Source: JAICMB01 sp035295125
Lineage (GTDB): Bacteria; Acidobacteriota; Terriglobia; Bryobacterales; Bryobacteraceae
Assembly (NCBI GenBank): GCA_035295125.1
Contig: DATGJP010000045.1
Coordinates: forward strand, 31,194 to 95,193
Direction: 5' to 3'
Length of the DNA: 64,000 bases
In this document: piece after piece, positions 1 through 8,416 of the stretch
Layout of the letters: each line of letters opens with the position of its first letter
How positions within the stretch are numbered: position 1 is the first letter of the stretch
The notes under the pieces: generated by a model
Seen by the model: only the letters and a program-made list of their open reading frames with translations
Told to the model about the DNA's origin: nothing
Databases searched by the model: none
Made by a program: the position numbers and the translations under genes

Positions 1-1
1 G

Positions 2-2794
2 ATGCCTTACGGCAGCAAACTCAAGGCGTCGGAGATCGCTGACCTGGAAGCGTGGGTCAAGGCCGGCGCAATTTGGCCCGCCAGCACGGTCTCCGCCGTG
101 ACGTCGAGCAAAGACGGGAAGTACGTAATTTCACCGGAGCGCCGCAACTTTTGGTCGTTCCTGCCGCTGAAGAATCCTGCAGTGCCCGCTGTGAAAGACA
201 CGAAGTGGCCGAAAACGGATATCGACCGTTTTGTTCTGGCCCGGATGGAACAGGAAGGGATCAAGCCGGTCGCCCCGGCCACCAAGCACGATCTGATACG
301 CCGCGCGTCACTCGATCTCACCGGTCTGCTGCCTACGACGGAAGAAGAGGCAGCGTTTGAGAACGATAATTCACCAAGCGCCTTCGCCAAGGTGGTTGAC
401 CGGCTTCTGGCGTCCCCCCATTACGGCGAGCGTTGGGGCCGCCTCTGGCTCGACGTGGCGCGCTATGGTGAGGACGATTACCGCAGCCTGAATCCGAATC
501 CTCGCGGCTACCGCCCCTACCCGAATGCCTGGGCGTATCGCGACTGGGTGATTCGCGCCTTGAATGACGATCTTCCCTACGACCAGTTTGTGAAGGCCCA
601 ACTGGCCGGTGACCTGATGGGCCCCAAAGTCCGGTACAAGATGCTCGCCGCTACCGGTTTCCTGGGCCTCGGACCCTGGTATTACGACAACGGCTCGAAC
701 GAGGTCACTCGTGCCGACGAGCGTCACGACCGCGTGGACGCGGTTACGCGCGGCTTTCTCGGTTTGACCGTGCAATGCGCGCGCTGCCACGACCACAAGT
801 ACGATCCGATTCCCCAGACCGATTACTACGGTCTCGCCGGCGTGTTCTTCAACACCGTTTATGAGGAGTACCCGCAGGCGCCGAAGAAGGTCGTCGATGA
901 GTTCAAGAAGACCGAGGATGAAATCGACGAGAAGGAGCGAATCCTTCAGGATCTTCAGAAGGATTTGAGGGGTGAGCTCGCGCGTTCGCTTTCGCTGCAG
1001 ACCTCGAATTATCTGATGGGTGTTTGGGAGGTTACCGGCAAGCAGAAGAAAGACATCCCGCTCGTAGTGAACGATCGGCGGCTGGACTACGAACTGCTCG
1101 AACGATGGATCAAGTACATGGCGAAGCCCACCGTCCGATACCACAACAAGGACGCGTGGCAGGCCCTGATGAAAAAGGGCGGCGGCACAAAAGCTGAAGC
1201 TCAGAAACTCGCCGACAAGTTGCAGCAGGAGATCGTTGACGTCACCGTGGCCAGTGACTCGATTGAAGTAGAGAATCGCGTCATCATGGACAAGGACGTC
1301 GACGGTACCAAGCCCAAAAAGCAAACCGACAAGCCAAGCAATTTTGTCTCAAACAAAGACTTCAATCCCGGAGCACTGCTGCGGCTGAAGAGCCTCCCCG
1401 ACGACCAGACTGCTTTCTGGACGGAGATCTTCATTCGCGAGATCAAGGACAATGAAGACCCCAACGACATGGTGGAGATGGACCCGCGGAAAATGACGCC
1501 CGGGGTCCTGATGTTCCGAGGTTGGGGCCTGGAAAGCCGCATCGGACCGGAGTCACAGGCGCGTTTGAAGTCGCTCCAGGACGACATCGCTGCGCTGAAG
1601 AAGAAAATCGATCCGTACTATCCCTTCATTCATGGCGTGAAGGATTCCACGAAACCGGTCAACATTCAGTTGGCGATCCGGGGAAATCCGGAAACCCTCG
1701 GCGCCGAGGTTCCACGTCACTTCCTGAGCATCTTCTCGGAATCCGATCCCATTCCGCTCGATCAGGGAAGCGGACGTTTGCAACTCGCGGAGTTGATCGT
1801 CAAACAGCCGATCGCCATGCGTGTCATCGTCAATCGCGTCTGGAAAGGCGATTTCGGCGCTGGTATTGTCGACACGCCCAGCAACTTCGGTTTTGGCGGT
1901 GAGCGTCCAACCGATCCCGAACTGCTCGAATACCTGGCGAGCGATTTCGTGAAGAATGGGATGTCGATCAAGAAGCTGCAGCGCGAGATTATGCTGAGCG
2001 CCGTCTACCAGCTCTCCACCGCCGACGACGAAAGCGCTTCGGAGAAGGATTCAGGCGATCGCCTCTATTGGCGTGCCAGCCGCAAGCGAATGGATGCGGA
2101 AGAGCTGCGCGATTCGATTCTCCAGGTGGCCGGAGATCTGGATGGCTCAATCGGAGGGCCTTCCAAGGACCTCACGCCCGACTTCCATCGCCGCACGGTC
2201 TATGGCCGCGTCAGCCGTTACAAGCTCGACGCCTACCTCCAGTTATTCGATTTTCCGCCGCCAAACATGAGCGCCGAGAAACGGTTCACGACTACGGTTC
2301 CTTTGCAGCGGCTGTTCCTGATGAACAGCGATTTCGTGCAACTGGAGGCGGAAGCGCTCTACAAACGGGCTGCGGCGGAAGCTGATAACCGCGCGCGCAT
2401 TCGCAAGCTCTACAGTCTCGTGTACGGCCGCGATCCGAAGGAGTCTGAGATCCAGGCCGGGCTGGAGTATCTCAAGACCGAGCCTCTGAAGGAGTACGAA
2501 GAAAGCAAGGTTCGGGCGAAGGAGAAGGAAAAAGAAAAAGAGAAAGATAAAGATAAAGCCAAGGAGCATGGAGAAGAGGAAGTGGTGGACGCCTCGGCCG
2601 AAACTTCCGCGGGCGCGGATGGCGCGGAAATGCCCGCCAATCCGAACGCCGACATGGGAATGGGCATGATGGCCGGCGTTCCCGGCGTGCGGCGCGGACC
2701 AGCGAAGCCATCCGAAATCAAGTACGACCCGACGGTGTGGGGCCGCTATGCCAAGCTGCTGCTTAGCTCCACGGAGTTTCTGTTCGTCAATTAA
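2..2794 (+). CDS. DUF1549/DUF1553 planctomycete-type cytochrome protein, 5' truncated
   Basis: The window opens inside this gene, so the ATG at 2 is probably internal: the first residues (MPYGSKLKASEIADLEAWV) resemble the end of the haem-binding PSCyt1 domain that normally precedes DUF1549. A DUF1549 region follows (about residues 70-275), including an HYGERWGRLWLDVARY stretch and a CARCH motif near 259-263. DUF1553 occupies roughly residues 590-800. Near residue 840 there is a lysine/glutamate repeat tract and then a Met/Gly-rich patch, unusual low-complexity additions. Proteins of this family are secreted and are encoded beside DUF1501 partners; their biochemical role is poorly defined. The DUF1501 gene starts 14 nt downstream, so the two probably form one transcript. 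Family assignment is firm; the true start lies outside the window. Confidence 0.9.
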   Translation: MPYGSKLKASEIADLEAWVKAGAIWPASTVSAVTSSKDGKYVISPERRNFWSFLPLKNPAVPAVKDTKWPKTDIDRFVLARMEQEGIKPVAPATKHDLIRRASLDLTGLLPTTEEEAAFENDNSPSAFAKVVDRLLASPHYGERWGRLWLDVARYGEDDYRSLNPNPRGYRPYPNAWAYRDWVIRALNDDLPYDQFVKAQLAGDLMGPKVRYKMLAATGFLGLGPWYYDNGSNEVTRADERHDRVDAVTRGFLGLTVQCARCHDHKYDPIPQTDYYGLAGVFFNTVYEEYPQAPKKVVDEFKKTEDEIDEKERILQDLQKDLRGELARSLSLQTSNYLMGVWEVTGKQKKDIPLVVNDRRLDYELLERWIKYMAKPTVRYHNKDAWQALMKKGGGTKAEAQKLADKLQQEIVDVTVASDSIEVENRVIMDKDVDGTKPKKQTDKPSNFVSNKDFNPGALLRLKSLPDDQTAFWTEIFIREIKDNEDPNDMVEMDPRKMTPGVLMFRGWGLESRIGPESQARLKSLQDDIAALKKKIDPYYPFIHGVKDSTKPVNIQLAIRGNPETLGAEVPRHFLSIFSESDPIPLDQGSGRLQLAELIVKQPIAMRVIVNRVWKGDFGAGIVDTPSNFGFGGERPTDPELLEYLASDFVKNGMSIKKLQREIMLSAVYQLSTADDESASEKDSGDRLYWRASRKRMDAEELRDSILQVAGDLDGSIGGPSKDLTPDFHRRTVYGRVSRYKLDAYLQLFDFPPPNMSAEKRFTTTVPLQRLFLMNSDFVQLEAEALYKRAAAEADNRARIRKLYSLVYGRDPKESEIQAGLEYLKTEPLKEYEESKVRAKEKEKEKEKDKDKAKEHGEEEVVDASAETSAGADGAEMPANPNADMGMGMMAGVPGVRRGPAKPSEIKYDPTVWGRYAKLLLSSTEFLFVN

Positions 2795-2808
2795 CGGAGC
2801 CCAATCCT

Positions 2809-4332
2809 ATGTCTTTTCACAAATCAAGCAATCCCGTCACTCGAAGAGACGCCTTGCGGCGGGTTGGCAATGGCTTTGGCATGATGGCCTTCGCCGGCAT
2901 GCTCGGAGAATCGATGTTGAAAGCCGGATTGACCTCCGAAACGGGCCTTGGTGTTGCGAAGCTCGATTATCCGCAGCGCGTAAAGCGCGTGATTTTCCTC
3001 TTCATGAACGGCGGCCTTTCGACCATCGATGCCTTCGATCCGAAACCGGCGCTCGCAAAGTACGACGGTCAGCCGATGCCCGGCGGGTCGATCGCCACTG
3101 AGCGAAGGACCGGCGAATTGATGAAGTCGCCGTTCACGTTCAAGAAGTACGGGCACTGCGGCATGGACGTCAGTGAGCTTTGGCCTCACTTGGGCGAAGT
3201 GGCCGATGACATCTGCTGGATTCGCTCCGTCTACACGGAAATCCCCAACCATGAACCGTCATGCCTGATGTTGAATACCGGCGCGAATCAGGCTGGGCGG
3301 CCGTCCATGGGCGCCTGGCTCACCTATGGTCTCGGCACCGACAACAAGAATCTTCCTGGTTTCGTGGTGCTGTGCCCCGAGATTCCGACCACGGTTGGTC
3401 CCCCGCTTTGGAGTAACGGTTTCCTTCCCGCGATTAATCAGGGAACGTACATATCCAACAAGCGGGTGGTCACCGATCCCGATGCCAAGGAAGAAACCGA
3501 CGAGCCTGTTGAGAAGGATAAAGATGGCAAGGAAAAGCCCAAGAAGGTTGTGATCGAGAAGGGCTTCGATCCCAAGAAGATCCTCAACTTCGTCAACAAC
3601 CCCAAGTTCGCGCAAACCGAGCAACGTCGCGAGCTGGATCTCCTCGACAAACTCGAAGCGATCCGTGCCCAGGACGCGGGTAGCGATCAGCAGGTGGACG
3701 CCGTCATCAAGTCCATGGAAACGGCGTACCGCATGCAGACCGAAGCGCCGGACGTTTTTGACATCCGTAAGGAATCGCAGGCAACGCTGGACATGTATGG
3801 GCCCGGCGATGTGGCACGTGGCGCCTTGATGGCGGTGCGCCTGATCGAAAAAGGTGTGCGCATGGTGCAGCTCTACTATTCGAAAGGCGACCCGTGGGAC
3901 GCCCACGCCGACATCTTCGCGCACAAAGTGAACGCCAAGAATTCGGACCAGGCGTTTGCAGCCGTTATCCGCGATCTCAAGACGCGGGGCCTGTGGAAAG
4001 ACACGCTAGTCGTGTGCGGTTCCGAGTTCGGCCGTACGCCCGTTCGTGAAGTCGGCGGCATGCCGAATCAGGCCAAGCGCGGACGTGATCACAATCCGTT
4101 CGGATTTACCATGTGGCTGGCCGGCGGCGCGGTCAAGGGCGGGACGATCTATGGCGCGACGGACGACTTCGGCTTCAAGGCCATCGATAAGCCAGTCCAC
4201 GTGCATGACATCCACGCGACGATCCTTTATCTGCTCGGCGTCGACCACACCAAGCTGACCTATCGCTACAGCGGCCGCGATTTCCGTCTTACGGATGTCG
4301 CCGGAAACGTGATTCACGACATCATCGCGTAG
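2809..4332 (+). CDS. DUF1501 family secreted protein
   Basis: A 507-residue protein with a Tat-like N-terminus (TRRDALRRVGNGFGMMAFAG), suggesting export in a folded state. The body matches DUF1501, a family related to the alkaline phosphatase/sulfatase fold: FLFMNGGLSTIDAFDPK near the start, and SEFGRTP, RDHNPFGFTMWLAGG and the HVHDIHATILYLLG block near the end. A charged insertion rich in Lys/Glu/Asp (KDKDGKEKPKK, about residues 235-250) echoes the Lys/Glu tract of the upstream partner. The gene sits 14 nt after the DUF1549/DUF1553 gene, the standard arrangement for this pair. The substrate is unknown. Confidence 0.9.
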   Translation: MSFHKSSNPVTRRDALRRVGNGFGMMAFAGMLGESMLKAGLTSETGLGVAKLDYPQRVKRVIFLFMNGGLSTIDAFDPKPALAKYDGQPMPGGSIATERRTGELMKSPFTFKKYGHCGMDVSELWPHLGEVADDICWIRSVYTEIPNHEPSCLMLNTGANQAGRPSMGAWLTYGLGTDNKNLPGFVVLCPEIPTTVGPPLWSNGFLPAINQGTYISNKRVVTDPDAKEETDEPVEKDKDGKEKPKKVVIEKGFDPKKILNFVNNPKFAQTEQRRELDLLDKLEAIRAQDAGSDQQVDAVIKSMETAYRMQTEAPDVFDIRKESQATLDMYGPGDVARGALMAVRLIEKGVRMVQLYYSKGDPWDAHADIFAHKVNAKNSDQAFAAVIRDLKTRGLWKDTLVVCGSEFGRTPVREVGGMPNQAKRGRDHNPFGFTMWLAGGAVKGGTIYGATDDFGFKAIDKPVHVHDIHATILYLLGVDHTKLTYRYSGRDFRLTDVAGNVIHDIIA

Positions 4333-4338
4333 CTTGTG

Positions 4339-4358
4339 GGACAGGCTTCAGCCTGTCC
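4339..4358. repeat. short palindrome after the DUF1501 gene
   Basis: GGACAGGC and GCCTGTCC are perfect 8-nt arms separated by TTCA, 7 nt after the stop codon. This could act as a transcription stop, but there is no T tract. Its core resembles other 'CAGGC...GCCTG' palindromes in intergenic DNA of this window, so a REP-like repeat is the better reading. Confidence 0.5.
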
Positions 4359-4455
4359 GGTTCTTTGCCGCAACCTGAGCGCGATTGCGCTATACTGTAA
4401 AGATTCAATCGGCCATGTATGCCGGCTTCGTGCCGCGCTGCACGGACGGTTGAAA

Positions 4456-5529
4456 ATGCGAAGGTCTCTTCTACCCCTTTCACTACTGTTCTGCTTAACC
4501 GGCATCGCTACGGCGGCTGGAAACCCTTCCACGTTCACTCTCGGGTGGTCGGTCTATGTCGGATGGAATCCCTATCAGTACATGGCTAAGTCGGGGATTC
4601 TCAAAAAATGGGGCGACAAGTACGGTGTTGCGATCAAAGTGCAGCGCTTCGACTATGCGCCTTCATTGGACGCGTTCGTGGCGAAAAACATAGACGCCTG
4701 CGCGATGACCAACATGGAAGCTCTGGACATGCCCGCGGCCTCGGGCGTGGACACAACTGCTGTCATCATCGGTGACTATTCGAACGGCAACGATGCCGTG
4801 CTGGTCCGACACAACATCGGGCTTGCGCAAATTCCCGGCAAGCGCGTTCTGTTGGTCGAGAAGACCGTCTCGCAGTACTTGTTCGAGCGAGCTATGGCGC
4901 TCAACAACCTCGCTGGTGAATTAAAGCGCGTTAAATTCGTCAACACCTCCGATTCCGACATCGCGGGAGCTTTTCTCAGCGATACGAGCCAGGAGGTGGT
5001 GGTTACGTGGAAGCCGCTCGTCTCGCAGATCCTCAGAGGCAAGGGGATCACAAGCGTCTTTGATTCGTCGAAGATTCCGGGCGAGATACTTGACTTGTTG
5101 GTCGTCCGAACGGAGGTACTGAATCGTCCCGACGGTTCCGGGCAGCGGTTTGCTAAGGCGGTCGCCGGGGCATGGTACGACATGATGGCGCAGATGTCGA
5201 AACCGGGTCCGCAACAAGACAAGGTTCTGACCGGAATTGCGGAGGCGTCGCAGGATTCGTTGACGTCCTATAAAGAACAGCTCTCGACAACGCACATGTT
5301 TTACACGGCGCAGGCAGCTTACGACATGGGCAAGTCTGACCAATTGAAGAAGACCATGGAACTGGTCCGGCAGTTCTGTTTCGCGCATGGCCTGCTGGGC
5401 GAGAAGACGAAGTCGCCAGACGACGTGGCGATTCGTTTTCCCGATGGGTCGATCCAGGGCAAATCCGATCGCGTGCGGTTGCGATTCGACGCAACCTACA
5501 TGCAAGCGGCCGCGGGAGGAAAGCTATGA
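4456..5529 (+). CDS. ABC transporter substrate-binding protein, urea-carboxylase-region type (guanidine or urea candidate)
   Basis: Periplasmic binding protein of 357 residues when started at ATG 4456, which gives a clean signal peptide (MRRSLLPLSLLFCLTGIATAA); the longer frame from 4336 would add a meaningless leader. The mature start FTLGWSVYVGWNPYQYMAKSG and the blocks AMTNMEALDMPAASGVDTTA and GDYSNGNDAVLV are characteristic of the NitT/TauT-like family named 'ABC transporter periplasmic binding protein, urea carboxylase region'. Those importers lie beside urea or guanidine carboxylase genes and are thought to bring in guanidine or urea. Here the gene heads an operon with permease (ATGA overlap), ATPase and a guanidine-hydrolase-like enzyme, which favours guanidine. 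Substrate is inferred; family is recognised from memory. Confidence 0.85.
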   Translation: MRRSLLPLSLLFCLTGIATAAGNPSTFTLGWSVYVGWNPYQYMAKSGILKKWGDKYGVAIKVQRFDYAPSLDAFVAKNIDACAMTNMEALDMPAASGVDTTAVIIGDYSNGNDAVLVRHNIGLAQIPGKRVLLVEKTVSQYLFERAMALNNLAGELKRVKFVNTSDSDIAGAFLSDTSQEVVVTWKPLVSQILRGKGITSVFDSSKIPGEILDLLVVRTEVLNRPDGSGQRFAKAVAGAWYDMMAQMSKPGPQQDKVLTGIAEASQDSLTSYKEQLSTTHMFYTAQAAYDMGKSDQLKKTMELVRQFCFAHGLLGEKTKSPDDVAIRFPDGSIQGKSDRVRLRFDATYMQAAAGGKL

Positions 5530-6383
5530 GCCTGCTCCGGATTCACGCGCAACCGAATCGCGCAACGGTCTGGATGCTCTCCTGGCTCCTGTTCGCTGCC
5601 GGCGTTTCGAGTTACTTCTGGGTCTCGCGCGACCGGCATCGCGACAATCCGGACGATCGCGTGATGCCGACCATCCAGCAAATGGTGCAGGGATTCGCCG
5701 ACGCCACACTCAAGCCTGCGGAAGACGATGAGGTCGCCGCGGCCGCTGGTCAGCAGAGCTTGTTCGCCAGAATTCAAAGCAGCATGCTGTGGAAGGACAC
5801 CAAAGCAACGGGCCGCCGCTTTTTGTTAAGCATGGCCCTGCTCTTTCCCGCCGTCATGCTCGGCTTACATATGGGCATGTTCCCGCACATCGGAGCGTTT
5901 TTCCTGCGCTTCGTCCTGTTCTTCGACAAGATCGTGGCACTGTCGTTGTTGCCGATCCTGTTCATTGCCTTTGGCATTGATGAGCTGGCAAAGGTGATGC
6001 TGATTGTGATCGGTGTGGCTCCTACCATCATTCTGGATGCCTTCAATCTGACGCGTGGCGTGCCGCGGGAACAGATCGTCAAAGGCTTTACGCTCGGCGC
6101 GGGCGACTTCTCCGTAACGTACCGCATCGTGCTGAAACAGATCTGGCCGCGCGTGCTGAATAGCATGCGTCTCAACCTGAAGGCCGTGATGCTGTTTCTC
6201 TTCGCCGGCGAGATGATCGCCTCGACCGACGGGCTAGCCTATCGCATCGCGCTGCTGCGGCGCCACATGGGCATGGATACGATCATTCCCTACGTGTTGT
6301 GGGTCGCGCTCCTGTTGTTCCTGGTGGATTTTGGGATGCGTACCTTGAATCGGAAATTGCATCCGTGGTTTCAGGAGGCTTAG
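5526..6383 (+). CDS. ABC transporter permease, TauC/SsuC type
   Basis: Inner-membrane permease of 285 residues overlapping the binding-protein stop by 4 nt (ATGA), so the genes are translationally coupled. One N-terminal membrane segment (about residues 15-32) is followed by a soluble linker and five hydrophobic segments from about residue 98 onward. An EAA-like cytoplasmic loop is visible around residues 175-215 (GFTLGAGDFSVTYRIVLKQI), where the ATPase docks. Size and layout fit the binding-protein-dependent permeases of the nitrate/taurine/urea-carboxylase-linked class. The ATPase gene starts 8 nt downstream. Confidence 0.85.
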   Translation: MSLLRIHAQPNRATVWMLSWLLFAAGVSSYFWVSRDRHRDNPDDRVMPTIQQMVQGFADATLKPAEDDEVAAAAGQQSLFARIQSSMLWKDTKATGRRFLLSMALLFPAVMLGLHMGMFPHIGAFFLRFVLFFDKIVALSLLPILFIAFGIDELAKVMLIVIGVAPTIILDAFNLTRGVPREQIVKGFTLGAGDFSVTYRIVLKQIWPRVLNSMRLNLKAVMLFLFAGEMIASTDGLAYRIALLRRHMGMDTIIPYVLWVALLLFLVDFGMRTLNRKLHPWFQEA

Positions 6384-6391
6384 TTCAACAG

Positions 6392-7231
6392 ATGGCGGCG
6401 ACACAAGTAATTCCTGAACGTATTGAAGCGACTCCCGCGACGGAGGCCATCATCCGCGCTGAAAACGTGTGCGTCGAATACGGTCACGCAAAGCGGGTGC
6501 TCAACGGAATCAACCTGGACATCGGCGCCGGCGAGTTTGTTTCCATCGTCGGTCAGACAGGGTGCGGAAAGTCCACGTTATTGCGCCTGGTGTTGGCTGA
6601 AGAGATGCCCACCAGCGGGCAAGTGCTGGTGGAGGGATGCCCGCGAACGCAGCCCGACCGCCACTGTGGGTACGTGCCCCAGAAATACTCGCTATTCCCC
6701 GATCGGACCGTGCTTGAGAACATCACATTCGGGCTGGAAGTGACCGAAATTGGCCTCTTCGGCGGCGTTTTTCTCAAACGGCGGGCGCGGCGAGCGGAAT
6801 TCCGGGCGGAGGCGATTCGCTACCTGCGGCACATGGGACTTCGCGAATCGGACGCGGCTAAGTATCCCCATCAGCTTTCCGGCGGCATGCAGCAGCGTGT
6901 CGCAATTGCGCAGGCGCTTATCATGCGGCCGAAGATCCTGTTGATGGACGAGGCGTTCAGCGCCCTAGATCCAGGAACGCGCCGCGGCATGCAACGCCTG
7001 ATCAAAGAGCTGTGGCGCGAGACCGGCACGACAATCCTGTTCGTGACCCACAACCCGCGTGAAGCAGTCACACTGGCAACACGAGTCATTGCGCTTGGAC
7101 GCCCTGACGATCGCGATACCGGCGCTGAAGTGGTACTCGACATTGCAGTGCCTGAGACCGGCGACGAGGAGACGATTACCGGACTGATTGAGCGGGTCGA
7201 GCAGACCACCTTCATCGCCGTTCACAACTAA
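6392..7231 (+). CDS. ABC transporter ATP-binding protein
   Basis: ATPase of the same importer, 279 residues from ATG 6392; the frame extends upstream to 6299 but that would overlap the permease extensively. Walker A (GQTGCGKST), Q-loop (YVPQKYSLFPDRTV), signature (LSGGMQQR), Walker B (ILLMDEAF) and the H-loop (FVTHN) are all present, so it should be active. It belongs to the nitrate/taurine/sulfonate ATPase group. A C-terminal extension of about 40 residues after the H-loop is acidic and of unknown role. The guanidine-hydrolase-like gene begins 11 nt after the stop. Confidence 0.88.
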   Translation: MAATQVIPERIEATPATEAIIRAENVCVEYGHAKRVLNGINLDIGAGEFVSIVGQTGCGKSTLLRLVLAEEMPTSGQVLVEGCPRTQPDRHCGYVPQKYSLFPDRTVLENITFGLEVTEIGLFGGVFLKRRARRAEFRAEAIRYLRHMGLRESDAAKYPHQLSGGMQQRVAIAQALIMRPKILLMDEAFSALDPGTRRGMQRLIKELWRETGTTILFVTHNPREAVTLATRVIALGRPDDRDTGAEVVLDIAVPETGDEETITGLIERVEQTTFIAVHN

Positions 7232-7242
7232 ACCAACGAAAT

Positions 7243-8394
7243 ATGTCCTTCTATAAAAACCATGCCCCGAAGCATCGGGAACACACGAGAGAACTGTCCC
7301 TGCCTGACCTCGAAGGAATGCGGGCCCTCCGCGCAGAGAGCGAGATTCCTTCCAGGCAGTGGGAAGCGGAAGTAAAGCGTGGAAAGGAATACGGCCTCGA
7401 ATGCGTCGATTCCATCCAGGATAAAACCGAGATCAGTTGCTTCCAGCGCGGCGAGCTGCCGCACTGGTCGGGCATCAACACATTCCTAAAGACGCACTAT
7501 CTCGAGGACGTGCGCAAGGTCGGCGAGTATGACGTGGCATTCATGGGCGTTCCGTTCGACATTGGAACCACGTACCGCGCCGGCACGCGATTTGGCCCGC
7601 AAGGTATCCGGCGGATTTCGTCGCTATACACGACGTACAACTTCGAGCTCGGCGTCGACCTGCGCGAATCGCTGAAGATGTGCGACATCGGCGACGTGTT
7701 CTGTCCCGCGAACATCACCAAGAGTCACGATCAGATCTCCAAGGGCGTCGCGCATGTGCTGTCACAAGGGGCGCTGCCGATGATCATGGGCGGCGACCAC
7801 TCCATCGGCTTCCCGTGCGCGCGCGGCGTGGCGCAGTGCATTGAGGGCAAGGTGGGCATCATCCACCTCGACCGGCACATCGACACCCAGGAAAAGGACA
7901 TGGACGAGATCATGCACACGTGTCCCTGGTTCCACGCCACGAACATCCCCAATTGCCCACCGACCAATCTCGTGCAGGTGGGAATCGGCGGATGGCAGGT
8001 TCCGCGGCCCGGAGTGAAGAAAGGGCGCGAGCGCGGTTCCACGGTACTCACGATCCAGGATATTGAACGCATCGGCATCGACAAGACCGTTGAGATTGCG
8101 CTGGAGGTTGCGTGGAAAGGGGCCAGCGCGGTTTATCTCTCGTTCGACGTCGATTCCGTCGACGCCGGCTTCGTGCCTGGAACGGGTTGGCCGGAGCCTG
8201 GCGGCTTTCTTCCCCGTGAAGCCCTGGCCATCCTGCGAGGCGTCGCGAAAGAGGGTATCGTGGCAATGGAGGCGGTTGAGGTTTCGCCCCCATACGATAT
8301 TTCGGACATCACGGCACTGGTCGCGGTTCGCGCCATGGTGGATGTTCTGGCGACGATGGTGAAATACGGACGCATCGGCGGCAAGCTGCGGTAG
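7243..8394 (+). CDS. Ureohydrolase resembling Ni-dependent guanidine hydrolase (GdmH-like); usually annotated agmatinase
   Basis: Arginase/agmatinase-fold enzyme of 383 residues, about 70 longer at the N-terminus than typical agmatinases. Metal-binding blocks are intact: GGDHS (183-187), D-R-H-I-D (210-214) and S-F-D-V-D-S-V-D (300-307). The second is DRHxD rather than the common DAHxD, and the usual DP after the last Asp is DA. The segments HTCPWFHATN and VPGTGWPEPGGFLPREAL match my recollection of the cyanobacterial guanidine hydrolase (Synechocystis Sll1077), which makes urea and ammonia from guanidine with nickel. Lying after a urea-carboxylase-type importer and upstream of urease, guanidine is the best substrate guess. 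Agmatine or guanidino acids remain possible. Confidence 0.75.
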   Translation: MSFYKNHAPKHREHTRELSLPDLEGMRALRAESEIPSRQWEAEVKRGKEYGLECVDSIQDKTEISCFQRGELPHWSGINTFLKTHYLEDVRKVGEYDVAFMGVPFDIGTTYRAGTRFGPQGIRRISSLYTTYNFELGVDLRESLKMCDIGDVFCPANITKSHDQISKGVAHVLSQGALPMIMGGDHSIGFPCARGVAQCIEGKVGIIHLDRHIDTQEKDMDEIMHTCPWFHATNIPNCPPTNLVQVGIGGWQVPRPGVKKGRERGSTVLTIQDIERIGIDKTVEIALEVAWKGASAVYLSFDVDSVDAGFVPGTGWPEPGGFLPREALAILRGVAKEGIVAMEAVEVSPPYDISDITALVAVRAMVDVLATMVKYGRIGGKLR

Positions 8395-8416
8395 CGCAAT
8401 CCTTCTGGCGACAGAT

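Noticed and set aside
4333..4455. Possible guanidine riboswitch (ykkC type) upstream of the guanidine-import operon
   Set aside because: I looked for the conserved ACGG/CCGAGAGG-like and GCCCGGGAGA-type blocks and did not see them; only a palindrome and a weak TATACT -10 (4391-4396) are present.
7243..8394. Simple annotation as agmatinase (speB)
   Set aside because: Long N-terminus, DRHxD, and an importer of the urea-carboxylase type with no polyamine genes make agmatine a poorer guess than guanidine.
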